Source of the DNA: Rhizobium sp. RCAM05350
Lineage (GTDB): Bacteria; Pseudomonadota; Alphaproteobacteria; Rhizobiales; Rhizobiaceae
Reading direction: 5' to 3'
Assembly (NCBI GenBank): GCA_024426085.1
Contig: CP087974.1
Location: 4,134,001-4,198,000 of the forward strand
Length of the DNA stretch: 64,000 nucleotides
Under the pieces are notes generated by a model that had not been told where the DNA came from, ran no database searches, and saw only the letters and a program-made list of their open reading frames with translations. Within the stretch, counting starts at the first letter, position 1. Every line of letters starts with the position of its first letter. A program made the position numbers and the translations under genes. Shown here piece after piece: positions 18,774 through 27,562 of this stretch.

Positions 18774-19721
18774 TCAGAGACCGAGCGCGGTCTTTACAGC
18801 CGGCAGTGCATCACTGCCATCCTTGGTCGTGACGCCTGCGAGCCAGGGCTCAATCGCTGTCGGGTTGGCCTTCAGCCACTCGTTGGCGGCGACTTCCGGA
18901 TCCTTGCCGTCGTTGAGAATCTTGCCCATGATCTCGTTTTCCATCGGAAGCGAGAATTTGAGGTTGGTGATGAGCTTGCCGACATTCGGGCATTCGGTCG
19001 TGTAGCCGGCGCGAACGTTGGTGAAGATGGTGGCTCCGCCGAGGTTGGGTCCGAAGATATCGTCGCCGCCGGTGAGGTAGGTCAGCTTGAAGTTGGAGTT
19101 CATCGGATGGGGTTCCCAGCCGAGGAAGATGACCGGCTGGCCATCCTTTTCAGCGCGGGCGACCTGCGCCAGCATACCCTGTTCGGAGGATCTGACGACT
19201 TCGAAACCCTTCAGGCCGAACGTGTCCTTGTCGGCCATTTCGATGATCAGGCGGTTGCCGTCATTGCCGGGTTCGATGCCGTAAATCTTGCCTTCAAGTG
19301 CATCCTTGTGCGCGGCGATGTCCTTGAAGTCCTTGATGCCGAGTTCGGCACCCTTGGCATTGGTCGCCAGTGTATACTTGGCGCCTTCGAGGTTAGGGCC
19401 GAAGGATCTGACCGACTTGTCGTCCAGGAAGGGGCGAACGTCGGCTTCCTGCGTCGGCATCCAATTGCCGAGGAAAACGTCGATGTCCTTGTTCTTCAGC
19501 GACTGGTAGGTGACCGGAACGGACAGGACCTTGATGTCCGTCTCATAGCCGAGGCCCTTGAGGATCGAGGCGACTGTCGCCGTGGTGGCGGTGATATCCG
19601 TCCAGCCAACGTCGGCGAAGCGGACAGTGCCACAGCCTTCCGGCTCGGCCGCATAGGCGGATGTCAGTGCGCTCAGCGATACGGCTGCAGTCAGCATGAA
19701 TTTCAATGTCAGTCTGGTCAT
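18774..19721 (-). CDS. choX: Choline ABC transporter periplasmic binding protein
   Basis: A 315-residue periplasmic protein that binds choline with high affinity. The signal peptide (MTRLTLKFMLTAAVSLSALTSAYA) precedes EPEGCGTVRFADVGWTDITA. The aromatic and polar box residues known for ChoX lie in VGWTDI, LGNWMPTQEAD, EPGNDGNRL and LGWEPHPMN. The ATG at 19721 has GGGGA nine bases upstream. It is the first gene of the choXWV operon. The choline can serve as an osmoprotectant precursor (glycine betaine) and as a carbon and nitrogen source. Confidence 0.92.
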   Translation of the reverse strand: MTRLTLKFMLTAAVSLSALTSAYAAEPEGCGTVRFADVGWTDITATTATVASILKGLGYETDIKVLSVPVTYQSLKNKDIDVFLGNWMPTQEADVRPFLDDKSVRSFGPNLEGAKYTLATNAKGAELGIKDFKDIAAHKDALEGKIYGIEPGNDGNRLIIEMADKDTFGLKGFEVVRSSEQGMLAQVARAEKDGQPVIFLGWEPHPMNSNFKLTYLTGGDDIFGPNLGGATIFTNVRAGYTTECPNVGKLITNLKFSLPMENEIMGKILNDGKDPEVAANEWLKANPTAIEPWLAGVTTKDGSDALPAVKTALGL

Positions 19722-19965
19722 TTTGATTATTCCCCTGCCTTTTGATTTTAGCCAATCACCAAATGTCCGCCAATTCAAGCGCCCTGGTGTTGCCTCCAAG
19801 TGTATTGGGACATTCGCCGGACACGCCCGCGTAAAACGACGCGATATGTCGCATTGCTCATGTTCTGGTGTTTGGCGTCGATTTTCTGTGACTTTCGTGC
19901 CAGCGCTCTGGCCTTCCTCGCTCTGTCTGTTCATGAACAATTCACAGCATACAGAAGAGGACGCC

Positions 19966-20548
19966 ATGGCAAAACTGTATTTCAGCTACGCCACCATGAA
20001 CGCCGGAAAATCGACCATGCTCCTGCAGGCGTCGTACAACTATCGTGAACGTGGCATGCGCACGGTGATCCTGATCGCGGCGTTTGATGACCGGGCGGGC
20101 AAGGGGCGCGTCTCCTCGCGCATCGGATTGAGCGAGGACGGCATTGCGTTTACGCATGCCGACGACCTTTACTCCCTGGTCGAGCGCCTGCATGCCGAAG
20201 AGACGATCGCCTGTGTCTTCGTCGATGAGGCGCAGTTTCTTGGCGAGGATCAGGTCTGGCAGCTTGCCCGCGTTGCTGACCGGATCGGCATTCCTGTCAT
20301 GGCCTATGGTTTGCGCACGGATTTCCAGGGCAAGCTGTTTCCGGGTTCGATGGCGCTGCTCGCCATTGCCGACGAGATGCGTGAAGTTCGCACCATCTGC
20401 CATTGCAGGCCGCAAGGCGACCATGGTGGCGCGATTGGACGCCGGCGGTAACATCGTACGCGAAGGCGCCCAGGTGGAGGTCGGCGGCAACGAGAAATAC
20501 GTGGTCTATTGCCGGCGCCACTGGGAAGACAAGATGAACGAGGGCTGA
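19966..20548 (+). CDS. tdk: Thymidine kinase, frameshifted
   Basis: Phosphorylates thymidine to dTMP with ATP in nucleotide salvage. About 194 residues. The P-loop is in ATMNAGKSTMLLQ and the Walker B/catalytic region is CVFVDEAQFLGEDQV. MAYGLRTDFQGKLFPGS is the substrate loop. A slip near 20405 moves the end into another frame, which holds the zinc-binding region (CHC, then VVYCRRHW). AGAGG precedes the ATG. It is divergent from choX. Confidence 0.88.
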
Positions 20549-20620
20549 GGCGGGCTATCGCTCAAGCCACGCTCCATGCCATGATGGCGACGATCCAATC
20601 CGTTTTCGGGGAAGCTGCCG

Positions 20621-21004
20621 ATGCCGTTGCGTCTTGTTTGCGCCAGTCTTTTGTTCTGTCTCGGGGCAGGTGTTGTCCATGCTGCCGGCGATGTCGAGGC
20701 CGGCGCGCAAGTGTTTAAGAAATGCGGCGCCTGTCACACGGCGACAGAACCCGTGAACCGTGTCGGCCCCAGCCTGATGGGTATCATTGGCCGCCCGGTC
20801 GCGACCTTTGCGGGCTACAACTATTCGAGTGCCATGCAGGCTTTCGGCGGGGATGGCAAAGTCTGGGACGACGAACTGTTGTCGGAATACCTGTTCAGCC
20901 CAAAGGCGATGGTTCCCGGCACCAAGATGTCCTTTCCGGGCTTGAGGAAGCCGCAGGAAATCGAAAACGTCATTGCCTATCTGAAGACGTCGGTGGTGCA
21001 ATAG
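20621..21004 (+). CDS. Small periplasmic cytochrome c (class I)
   Basis: 127 residues. A signal peptide (LVCASLLFCLGAGVVHA) is followed by a single haem c motif CGACH in FKKCGACHTATE. The distal Met ligand is probably in PGTKMSFPGL, and a C-terminal helix is in NVIAYLK. This is the mitochondrial-type cytochrome c552/c2 layout common in alphaproteobacteria. It acts in periplasmic electron transfer, but its redox partners are unknown. The frame is intact, and it lies 72 bases after tdk. Confidence 0.88.
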   Translation: MPLRLVCASLLFCLGAGVVHAAGDVEAGAQVFKKCGACHTATEPVNRVGPSLMGIIGRPVATFAGYNYSSAMQAFGGDGKVWDDELLSEYLFSPKAMVPGTKMSFPGLRKPQEIENVIAYLKTSVVQ

Positions 21005-21159
21005 GAACCTCCGAACACCGCCAAAGCGATATGCTGTTTAAAATCCGTGGATTGGGCACTTGTTCTTCAAATTGCCGCTCCCATTATATAAGCTGATGTC
21101 ACGACTGAATAATTTGGCTGCAGCGGCGCGTCTGCACCGGAGCAATAGGGGAAAAAACG

Positions 21160-22212
21160 ATGGCGACACTGCAGAATTTTGAGAGCGAAATCGAGAAAAC
21201 CCGCGGCATCGTCGAACAGATGCGCGGCAAGATGAACCAGTCGGCCGTCGTACTCGACCAGTTTGCCAAATCCGACACGAAACTGGGCGATGCCAATTTC
21301 GATATCGAGAATGCCCGCATCCAGGATGTCATCAACCAGCAGAAGGTGATGGAGGGCAATATCGCCGACCTGATCATCGGCCTGGAAGACGCGACCAACG
21401 TTTTCGGCTCCGAATTTGAGAGCATGAAAAACTATACCGGCTACGAGAAATTCATCGGTATCTTCTCCAAGCAGAGTGCGCAGCGCATGCGCACCGACCG
21501 CGTTCGCAACATGTCGCTCGCCGGCAATCTGCAGGAACTGCTGTCCAAGTCCGACACCATCGTCGGCATCCTGAAGGAACAGAAGGGCGTTCTCGACCAG
21601 CGCTATAAGACTTCCGAAGCGAGCCTGTTGCAGGTGATCGAGCGGCGCAAGGGCACGATGGCCAACCTGCAGGAAACCCAGAAGCGGATCGAGGAGCTGA
21701 ACCCGATGCTGATGGACATCGAAAACAAGATCGCGGCTTCGACCGACCAGATTGCCCGCACCCAGCTCGAGGGCGGGCGTTCGGTTCTGGCGACCGAATA
21801 TAACGAGAAGCAGGCCAAGGAACAGGAACTGCTGGCCGAGAGCCAGACCTATGAGCGCTACACCTCGATGTTCCAGACCTTCGTCGATCTGCTTAACAAC
21901 CAGATCGCTGCGCAGAACACGCTGATCAACAAGCTGACCATCGATACAGAACAGCGCATCGTGCTTTACAAGGCACTGGAAGACTCGCTGAAGACGGCAG
22001 CCCAGCAGGATGTCGCCCATAAGATCAACACGCTCGGCAGCCAGGTCGATACCGCCGCCGAAGAAACCATGGCTGGCATCGGTTCTGCCTCGCAGCGCCA
22101 TATCGGCGATCTCCTCGAAATGCACGAGAAGAACATGCTCTCGACGCAGGACATCCAGCGCCGCAAGAAGCTCGCCGATGATGCGTTTGGTGCGGGCGGT
22201 TCCAGGCTGTGA
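21160..22212 (+). CDS. Coiled-coil cytoplasmic protein of unknown function, first gene of AAA+ cluster
   Basis: 350 residues, intact, almost entirely charged alpha-helix with long heptad-like stretches (FESEIEKTRGIVEQMRGKM; LQVIERRKGTMANLQETQ; EKQAKEQELLAESQTYERY). No signal peptide, membrane segment or catalytic motif is seen. Length and helical layout recall TelA/KlaA-like proteins, but I cannot claim homology. It is followed on the same strand by the unknown 22446 gene, the AAA+ ATPase and a membrane-anchored protein. A role as an assembly-forming or adaptor partner of the ATPase is inference. Confidence 0.75.
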   Translation: MATLQNFESEIEKTRGIVEQMRGKMNQSAVVLDQFAKSDTKLGDANFDIENARIQDVINQQKVMEGNIADLIIGLEDATNVFGSEFESMKNYTGYEKFIGIFSKQSAQRMRTDRVRNMSLAGNLQELLSKSDTIVGILKEQKGVLDQRYKTSEASLLQVIERRKGTMANLQETQKRIEELNPMLMDIENKIAASTDQIARTQLEGGRSVLATEYNEKQAKEQELLAESQTYERYTSMFQTFVDLLNNQIAAQNTLINKLTIDTEQRIVLYKALEDSLKTAAQQDVAHKINTLGSQVDTAAEETMAGIGSASQRHIGDLLEMHEKNMLSTQDIQRRKKLADDAFGAGGSRL

Positions 22213-22320
22213 TGGATAAGCATAACTCGGCGAATTACGTGAAGCAGTGATTGCGTTCACGATGCCGTCGTGCGCCAAAATGTTTGATGTGTCCGGCTAT
22301 CATAGCCGTTGGGCGGCCCA

Positions 22321-22440
22321 TACCTCCCCCTTGAGGGGGAGGTCGCGCAGAATGCGTGGGTGAGGGTGATTGTCAGGGACGCAGCAAGGTCACCCCACCC
22401 CGGAGCTTCGCTCCGACCCTCCCCCTCAAGGGGAGGGTGG
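22321..22440. repeat. Mosaic palindromic intergenic repeat
   Basis: About 120 bases built from a palindrome near 22324-22343 (CCTCCCCCTTGAGGGGGAGG), a connecting segment, a short hairpin at 22401-22415 (CGGAGC-ttc-GCTCCG) and a second palindrome near 22417-22437 (CCTCCCCCTCAAGGGGAGGG). The two ends are inverted versions of each other. This resembles the intergenic mosaic elements of Rhizobium and relatives. It fills the gap between the first two genes of the AAA+ cluster, so it would be transcribed as a large stem. I see no second copy in the window. Confidence 0.75.
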
Positions 22441-22445
22441 ATATC

Positions 22446-23593
22446 ATGAACGCCGCATCCGAAGGTGCCGTCGGCCAGTATTTCGCCTCGATCCGGGCGG
22501 CGCTCGGTGGCTTGGAAATTTTCCTGGGTGACCGCAATTCACCGCTCTACAGCGACACGGTCGTGGGCGAGGTCATCATTCCCTACCTGTCGCGGCTGAA
22601 GTCATCGTTCTCCTGCTGGGAAAACCGCATCGGCTTTATCGAGCAGTTCCGTATCTCCCGGGCCGAAAGCGGCTTTCCGGTGTTCCAGAATGTGCTGGAA
22701 CTGGAAAACGACCGGCAATCGGCCGAAAAGCGGCTGGCGGGGATTCCGTCGCCGATGCGCTGCGTCAGGAAATGGCCGATTTCATCCTGCGGCAGAAGGC
22801 GTTTCCGACCGAATTGCAGTCGCGCATGGCCGAACGGCTCTATCTCGAGCAGATCGGCAAGGGCGATATCTTTTCGCCCTTCATCATGCCCGAGACCATC
22901 CGCGTTGGTGTCAACCCCAAGACCATGCGGCCTTATTACGTCGTTTGCTGGGGTGCCTTCGACGGCGCAAGCACGCTGCCCATGGTCTATATGTCGACCA
23001 TCGAGGATTCGTCCGAAAAGATAGTAAAACTTCTGGTGACACCGGACGGCAAGCTCAATCCCGATACGGATATTCCACTGCCGATCGGTGGATTGCTTAA
23101 TCCGGACCTTGCCAGCCGTTTCTGACGATTTCGCCTTGAAGAACAGCGCCTATTCGCTGACGCCGGTGACGATAGCCACCAATCTCGACAAGGATTTCGA
23201 GGAGCTGCACCCCAAGCAGCTGCGGCGGATCGTGCTCGGGCCATTCTATTCGGCCGGGATTACCGAGAACAATGCCAAGATCAACGACATCCTGTCGAAG
23301 GTCCGCAAGACGGAGAATGCCTGGCTGCTGACCTGGACCGTGCAGGAAGTATTTTCCAAGGCCGAACGCCCGGCCCAGCGCGGCTTCTTCTCATCGACGC
23401 CGGCATCGCAAGAATTCCATATCGACACCGACAATCTCGAAGCGACCCGCATGGGCGTGAGTTCCTACGAAAAACAGCGCTGGTGCCGCACGATGCCTAT
23501 CAGGCACTCTATGCGGCAGGTGATACCGCAGCGATCTTCGGTGACTACAAGGTGCATGTGATTTCCGGAAACCAGGTTATCAGCGAGGTCTAG
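22446..23593 (+). CDS. Conserved protein of unknown function, AAA+ cluster gene 2, frameshifted
   Basis: About 382 residues after joining frames, with slips near 22745, 23110 and 23485. The N-terminus (VGQYFASIRAALGGLEIFLG) and centre (SPFIMPETIRVGVNPKTMR; VVCWGAFDGASTLPMVYMS) look like a soluble mixed alpha/beta protein. The C-terminal part contains NAWLLTWTVQEVFSKAERPA and ends VISGNQVISEV. I recognise no known catalytic motif. It stops three bases before the AAA+ ATPase start, so the two are translationally coupled and probably act together. Confidence 0.68.
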
Positions 23594-23596
23594 ACA

Positions 23597-25510
23597 ATGT
23601 CACTGAACACAGGTTTGACAACGCTGCATGAAGACGACATCGCCAAGCATCAGGCTGTAGCGCAGGGCCTTGTCACTCGGCTGATCCTGCTGGAGGCGGA
23701 CGATCCGGCTGCCGGAGCCGCTTTGGCGGGAACCGGCCGCCGCTTTGTCTCCACCGTTTCGACCGGCGGACAGCGCCGCACCCGCGAGGTTGAGCTGTCG
23801 AAGACGATCCAGTCGATCCGATCCGCCGATCCGCTGATGTCGCCCGCCCAGCACGCGCTGCTTTACCGCTCGCGGCGCGGCCTGCAGGTGGCGCTGGCCG
23901 TCGCTGATGTCTTCGCCCGCCAGACCAATCTGGAAGGCCTGCAGTCGCATGCGACAGCGCCGCTGTCCGGCGAGGACGCAACGCAATTCAAGGCGCTTCT
24001 GTCGGCATCCGCCTATATCGCCGCCTTCACCTTCGCCGCCTATCTCGGGGCGACGCTTGCCGGTGAGGGCGAGCCCGTCGAGGATGGAGCTGAGCCGGAT
24101 TTCCTGTTCGATACGCCGCAGGATGCGTTGAAGGGCATGACCTCGGCGCTCGACAAGACCATTGCCGGGGCGCCGGATGATGCGGCCTTGACCAGCCGGG
24201 CGCGGGCCTTTGCCCGGCTTGCCATCGAAGGGTTGATCGGCCGCAAGGCGCGCTTCACCGGGCTTGCCGGCTTCGAGAACGTCCATATCAGGCTTGATCA
24301 GGACGATTTTACGCTAAACGGTTTCGATGTCGCACCCGGCGCCAAGCGCAAGCCGCTGGTGATGACCTTCAAGAAGCCGGAAGAGATCATCGGCAACCAC
24401 ATTGCCAAGTATCAGGCGTTAAAACTTGCCAAGATGCTGATGGCCTATGATTTCGACCGGCAGATGAATCCGTTCGTCGAACTCGGCGGCTTCCTCTTCA
24501 CTTTCATCGGCGATGGCATGCCTGGCACCGGCAAGACCATCCTGATCCAGATGCTCGCCGGTTTGCTCAACGATTACTGCGAGATCGCCGGCTACGCCTT
24601 CCATTACGAGAATTTCGGCGTCGATCAGATTTCCTCCTACCAGGGTAAATCCGGACAGAACTGCAAGGAATTCGTCAACAATGTCATCAACCCGCGCGCC
24701 ATTGGCTTCGGCACGATCGACGATGTCGATCAGGTCGCAGCCAAGCGGTCCGACGATCGCGCATCGGCCGGGCAGCATGAGGTGACGGCGGTGCTGATGG
24801 AGAGCTTTGCCGGCGCCTCGACGGTGATCCGCGGCAACTGCACCTTCGGCATGTTCTCCAACTATCCGGAAAACGTCGATGACGCGCTGCGCCAGCGCGC
24901 CGGCGCCCGCTGGCTGGTCGACGGGCCGCAGTCGGAGGGCGATTATATCGACATCTTCGCCATGCTGGTCGGCAAGAACCACAAGATCCCGCTTGGAGAA
25001 CACCAGCTGTTTGCCGGCCAGGAAATCAAAAAGGCCGTTTCGCAGTCCTATGCCGAGCACGCCCGCCCGAAGGAAGAGGGGCTGCTCGCCGTCTGGGAAC
25101 GGCATGAGAAGGAAGAGGGCAAGATCGAGACGCTGGCCGATGTCGGTTCCTACCTGCACATGATCAAGGAGGCGGAGCCCCGCTTCACCGGCCGGGCGAT
25201 CAAGAACATCACCGACGCGGTCAAAATGCGGGCGATGGACGTCGACCTGCCGGATGACTGGTTTGCCACGCCGGAAGCCTTCATGCACAAGGCCTATGAC
25301 GAGAAGAAAGCCATGATCGAGACCCTGCGCGGCCCGATCACGCTCGACATGGTCATGCAGGAGATCAACCGCTACGCTGACAGCGAATTCCGCTACACCG
25401 ACAAATCCGATGATGCGGCCGTCACCGACATCATCCGCCGCGAACGCCAGCGGGAGAAGGCGATCCGGGAGATTGAGGCGATGAAGGCGGACGGACGGTG
25501 GCAGGGGTAA
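23597..25510 (+). CDS. AAA+ ATPase of an uncharacterised conserved cluster
   Basis: 637 residues, intact. Residues 1-280 are a mostly helical N-terminal region without a known domain. The ATPase core then shows Walker A GDGMPGTGKT (K313), an acidic Walker B-like TIDDVDQ (D375-D376), a sensor-1-like GMFSNYPENVD and arginines in DALRQRAGARW that could serve as the finger. The C-terminal helical part ends in a very basic tail. No protease, helicase or transposase motif is seen. It is coupled to the gene before it and lies upstream of a DUF2333-like membrane protein. The substrate is unknown; ATP-driven remodelling of the neighbours is inference. Confidence 0.8.
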   Translation: MSLNTGLTTLHEDDIAKHQAVAQGLVTRLILLEADDPAAGAALAGTGRRFVSTVSTGGQRRTREVELSKTIQSIRSADPLMSPAQHALLYRSRRGLQVALAVADVFARQTNLEGLQSHATAPLSGEDATQFKALLSASAYIAAFTFAAYLGATLAGEGEPVEDGAEPDFLFDTPQDALKGMTSALDKTIAGAPDDAALTSRARAFARLAIEGLIGRKARFTGLAGFENVHIRLDQDDFTLNGFDVAPGAKRKPLVMTFKKPEEIIGNHIAKYQALKLAKMLMAYDFDRQMNPFVELGGFLFTFIGDGMPGTGKTILIQMLAGLLNDYCEIAGYAFHYENFGVDQISSYQGKSGQNCKEFVNNVINPRAIGFGTIDDVDQVAAKRSDDRASAGQHEVTAVLMESFAGASTVIRGNCTFGMFSNYPENVDDALRQRAGARWLVDGPQSEGDYIDIFAMLVGKNHKIPLGEHQLFAGQEIKKAVSQSYAEHARPKEEGLLAVWERHEKEEGKIETLADVGSYLHMIKEAEPRFTGRAIKNITDAVKMRAMDVDLPDDWFATPEAFMHKAYDEKKAMIETLRGPITLDMVMQEINRYADSEFRYTDKSDDAAVTDIIRRERQREKAIREIEAMKADGRWQG

Positions 25511-25564
25511 AAGTTTGCTGAGAGCGAATTATCCTTGCTGTCTGGTCTGAAAGGCCTTAATTTC

Positions 25565-25821
25565 ATGAGGAAAATTACTCTTAGCAAACAGGCCTGCAAC
25601 GGCGTTGCAGCGCATGCCGCAAGCCGATGCCAAGCGGATAACGAACAAGCTGCAACAATACTCGATCGATCCGGCATTGTTGGCGAACAATGTGAAGAAG
25701 CTGCAGGACTCGGATCACTATCGATTGAGGGTTAGCGATTGGCGTGTGATTTTCGACGAGACAGGCATCATCATTGAGGTGGTGAAAATCCCTGCGTGGC
25801 GATGTTTACAAGGGGATGTAG
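25565..25821 (+). CDS. RelE/ParE-superfamily toxin, frameshifted
   Basis: A toxin of about 86 residues. The reconstructed protein begins MRKITLSKQA, continues LQRMPQADAKRITNKLQQY and KLQDSDHYRLRVSDWRVIFDE, the RelE/ParE core, and should end RGDVYKGM before the TAG at 25819. Slips lie near 25600 and 25785. Such toxins cleave mRNA on the ribosome or poison gyrase; which applies cannot be told. The stop is one base before the antitoxin ATG, toxin first, as in HigBA-type order. Confidence 0.75.
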
Positions 25822-25822
25822 C

Positions 25823-26239
25823 ATGAACTCAGCTGTGTCTTTCAAGACGCCAAACGGCGAAGAGCTGGTCTTGCTGAGCAAGCAGGACTACGAGGAACTT
25901 GTGAAGCAGGCGGAATTGGCGGAAGATTTGGCGGACGCCGAAACAGTGCGGGTGTTTCATGAAAAGCTGGCGCGTGGCGAAGAGGAATTGATCCCGCTGG
26001 AGATTGTCAGCCGACTGATCGACGGCGAAAACCCGATCAGGGTCTGGCGCGAGCATCGTGGTCTGTCCGCCAAGAAGCTTGCCGAAATTGCCGGGATCAG
26101 TGCCGCGTATCTTTCCGAACTGGAAACCGGCAAGAAGGAGGGCAGTCTGTCCACGTTCAAGAATATTGCGACAGCGCTTCGCCTCGATCTGGACGATCTG
26201 GTTCGAAACGAAGCCGATAAACCGGCCAGGCAACCATGA
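25823..26239 (+). CDS. Xre-family antitoxin
   Basis: 138 residues, intact. The N-terminal part (FKTPNGEELVLLSKQDYEEL) is likely the toxin-binding and dimer region. The C-terminal half is a Cro/Xre helix-turn-helix: VWREHRGLSAKKLAEIAGIS then AAYLSELETGKK and TFKNIATALRLDLDDLV. It would neutralise the preceding RelE/ParE toxin and repress the module. The pair sits inside the AAA+ cluster on the same strand. Confidence 0.85.
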   Translation: MNSAVSFKTPNGEELVLLSKQDYEELVKQAELAEDLADAETVRVFHEKLARGEEELIPLEIVSRLIDGENPIRVWREHRGLSAKKLAEIAGISAAYLSELETGKKEGSLSTFKNIATALRLDLDDLVRNEADKPARQP

Positions 26240-26261
26240 TGTCGCGTGAGCGTAGCGCTGC

Positions 26262-27562
26262 ATGAAACTCCTGCTCGAAGCCGAACTCATTTACGGACGC
26301 CTGCTCGAAATCTCCGAGCCGCATCTGATTGCGCGTTACAACAAGGCGCTTCAGGGCTTTGGCCTGCGCCCGACGGCGCTGCCGTCCTTCCAGATCGACA
26401 TGACCGGGTTTTCGCCGGAGATAGCCGATGAACTTGGCGACCGCGACTATCTCGATCCCAACCGCGTCAACCGCCGCTTCATCATCATGACGCCGGATCA
26501 GGAGGAACTGCCGGTCGTCCATACCAGCTTTTCCAACACCGCAGCGCTGATGCACGAATTTTTCGGCGCCAACAGGCGGGCGATCAATGCGGTGACGATC
26601 AAGGATGCGCTCTACGGCGAGATCGAGGATTCCGTATCGGTCGTCAACGACATCGACGACCTGCTCTCGATCAACGAAGTGCGGTTCCGCGTCTTGTCGG
26701 CTGAAGACATGCTCGGCAAGGCCGCCGAATTGCGTTCGCTCGTCGACCGCCTGAAGACGGTGCCGACGGCCTGGGCCGACGATGCGCTGCTCAACCGGAT
26801 GGTCGAGCTTGCAAAACTCACCGGTGACATCCGCGAGAATGCGCTGGTGCCGGACAAGCTGGTGTTCCGTCACGATGCCTTCTGGGCCAATCATTTCGGC
26901 GGCGTCTATGTCTTTCTCGATGAAAAGACGACGACGGTGATCTGCGATCCCTCGGTGCCGGGTTTCCGCCGGTCGCGGCCCTGGCAGGTCGGCTATATCA
27001 GCCTGTCGGATCACCAGCGCATCTACGAATTCCTCGCATCGACCAACCGGCTGCAATTGCCGCAGGCGTCCTGGGTGCAGGAATCGGGCCTTTATCAGCA
27101 CCGCGCCGACATGGTCTTGCGCGGGCTTGTCAATCGGGCAGACCCGACTACGGATTTGACTGCGATCGATTCCATTTGGTTGCAGACTTGGATGCACCTG
27201 CAATTCCGCACTGGTATCGTCGGATGGTGCCTATCCGTTCCTGCAGACCATGCTGCGCACCGTCATGGCTTCGGGCAGCATCAAGATGCAGGACGTGGCA
27301 CCTGAAAACCGCTTTCTTCTTGTGCGCAGCGCCTCAGCATCCTGATCAATGGCTGACCAACCGGTTGATTTCGCAGCTATGCCCAAGCGATTTTGTCTCA
27401 CGCTTCGTCTTTGACAAGCAGGGGTTTTATGCTGCCTATGAACATTACAGTGAAAAGTTCAGGGAATATGTTGTGGTGACACTGACCAGCACATATCTCA
27501 TGGACAAGGTGGCGTTCCGCAAACGCCTTTATGGCCTCAAGGAGGATAAAAACAATGCTTGA
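26262..27562 (+). CDS. Conserved protein of unknown function (DUF6638-like), AAA+ cluster, frameshifted near its end
   Basis: About 432 residues. The first 310 are in one frame, starting MKLLLEAELIYGRLLEISEPH, with INAVTIKDALYGEIEDSVSV and VPGFRRSRPWQVGYISLSD. Slips between about 27190 and 27335 move the rest through other frames to the C-terminus, VFDKQGFYAAYEHYSEKFRE. I recall such proteins labelled DUF6638 but could not check. No catalytic motif or membrane segment is visible. It overlaps the DUF2333-like gene by eight bases and so is coupled to it. Confidence 0.68.

Noticed and set aside
21067..22278. Long antisense ORF of about 400 codons opposite the coiled-coil gene
   Set aside because: It mirrors the codon bias of the sense gene, has a low-complexity composition and no start signal. 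The sense frame has clear heptad structure.
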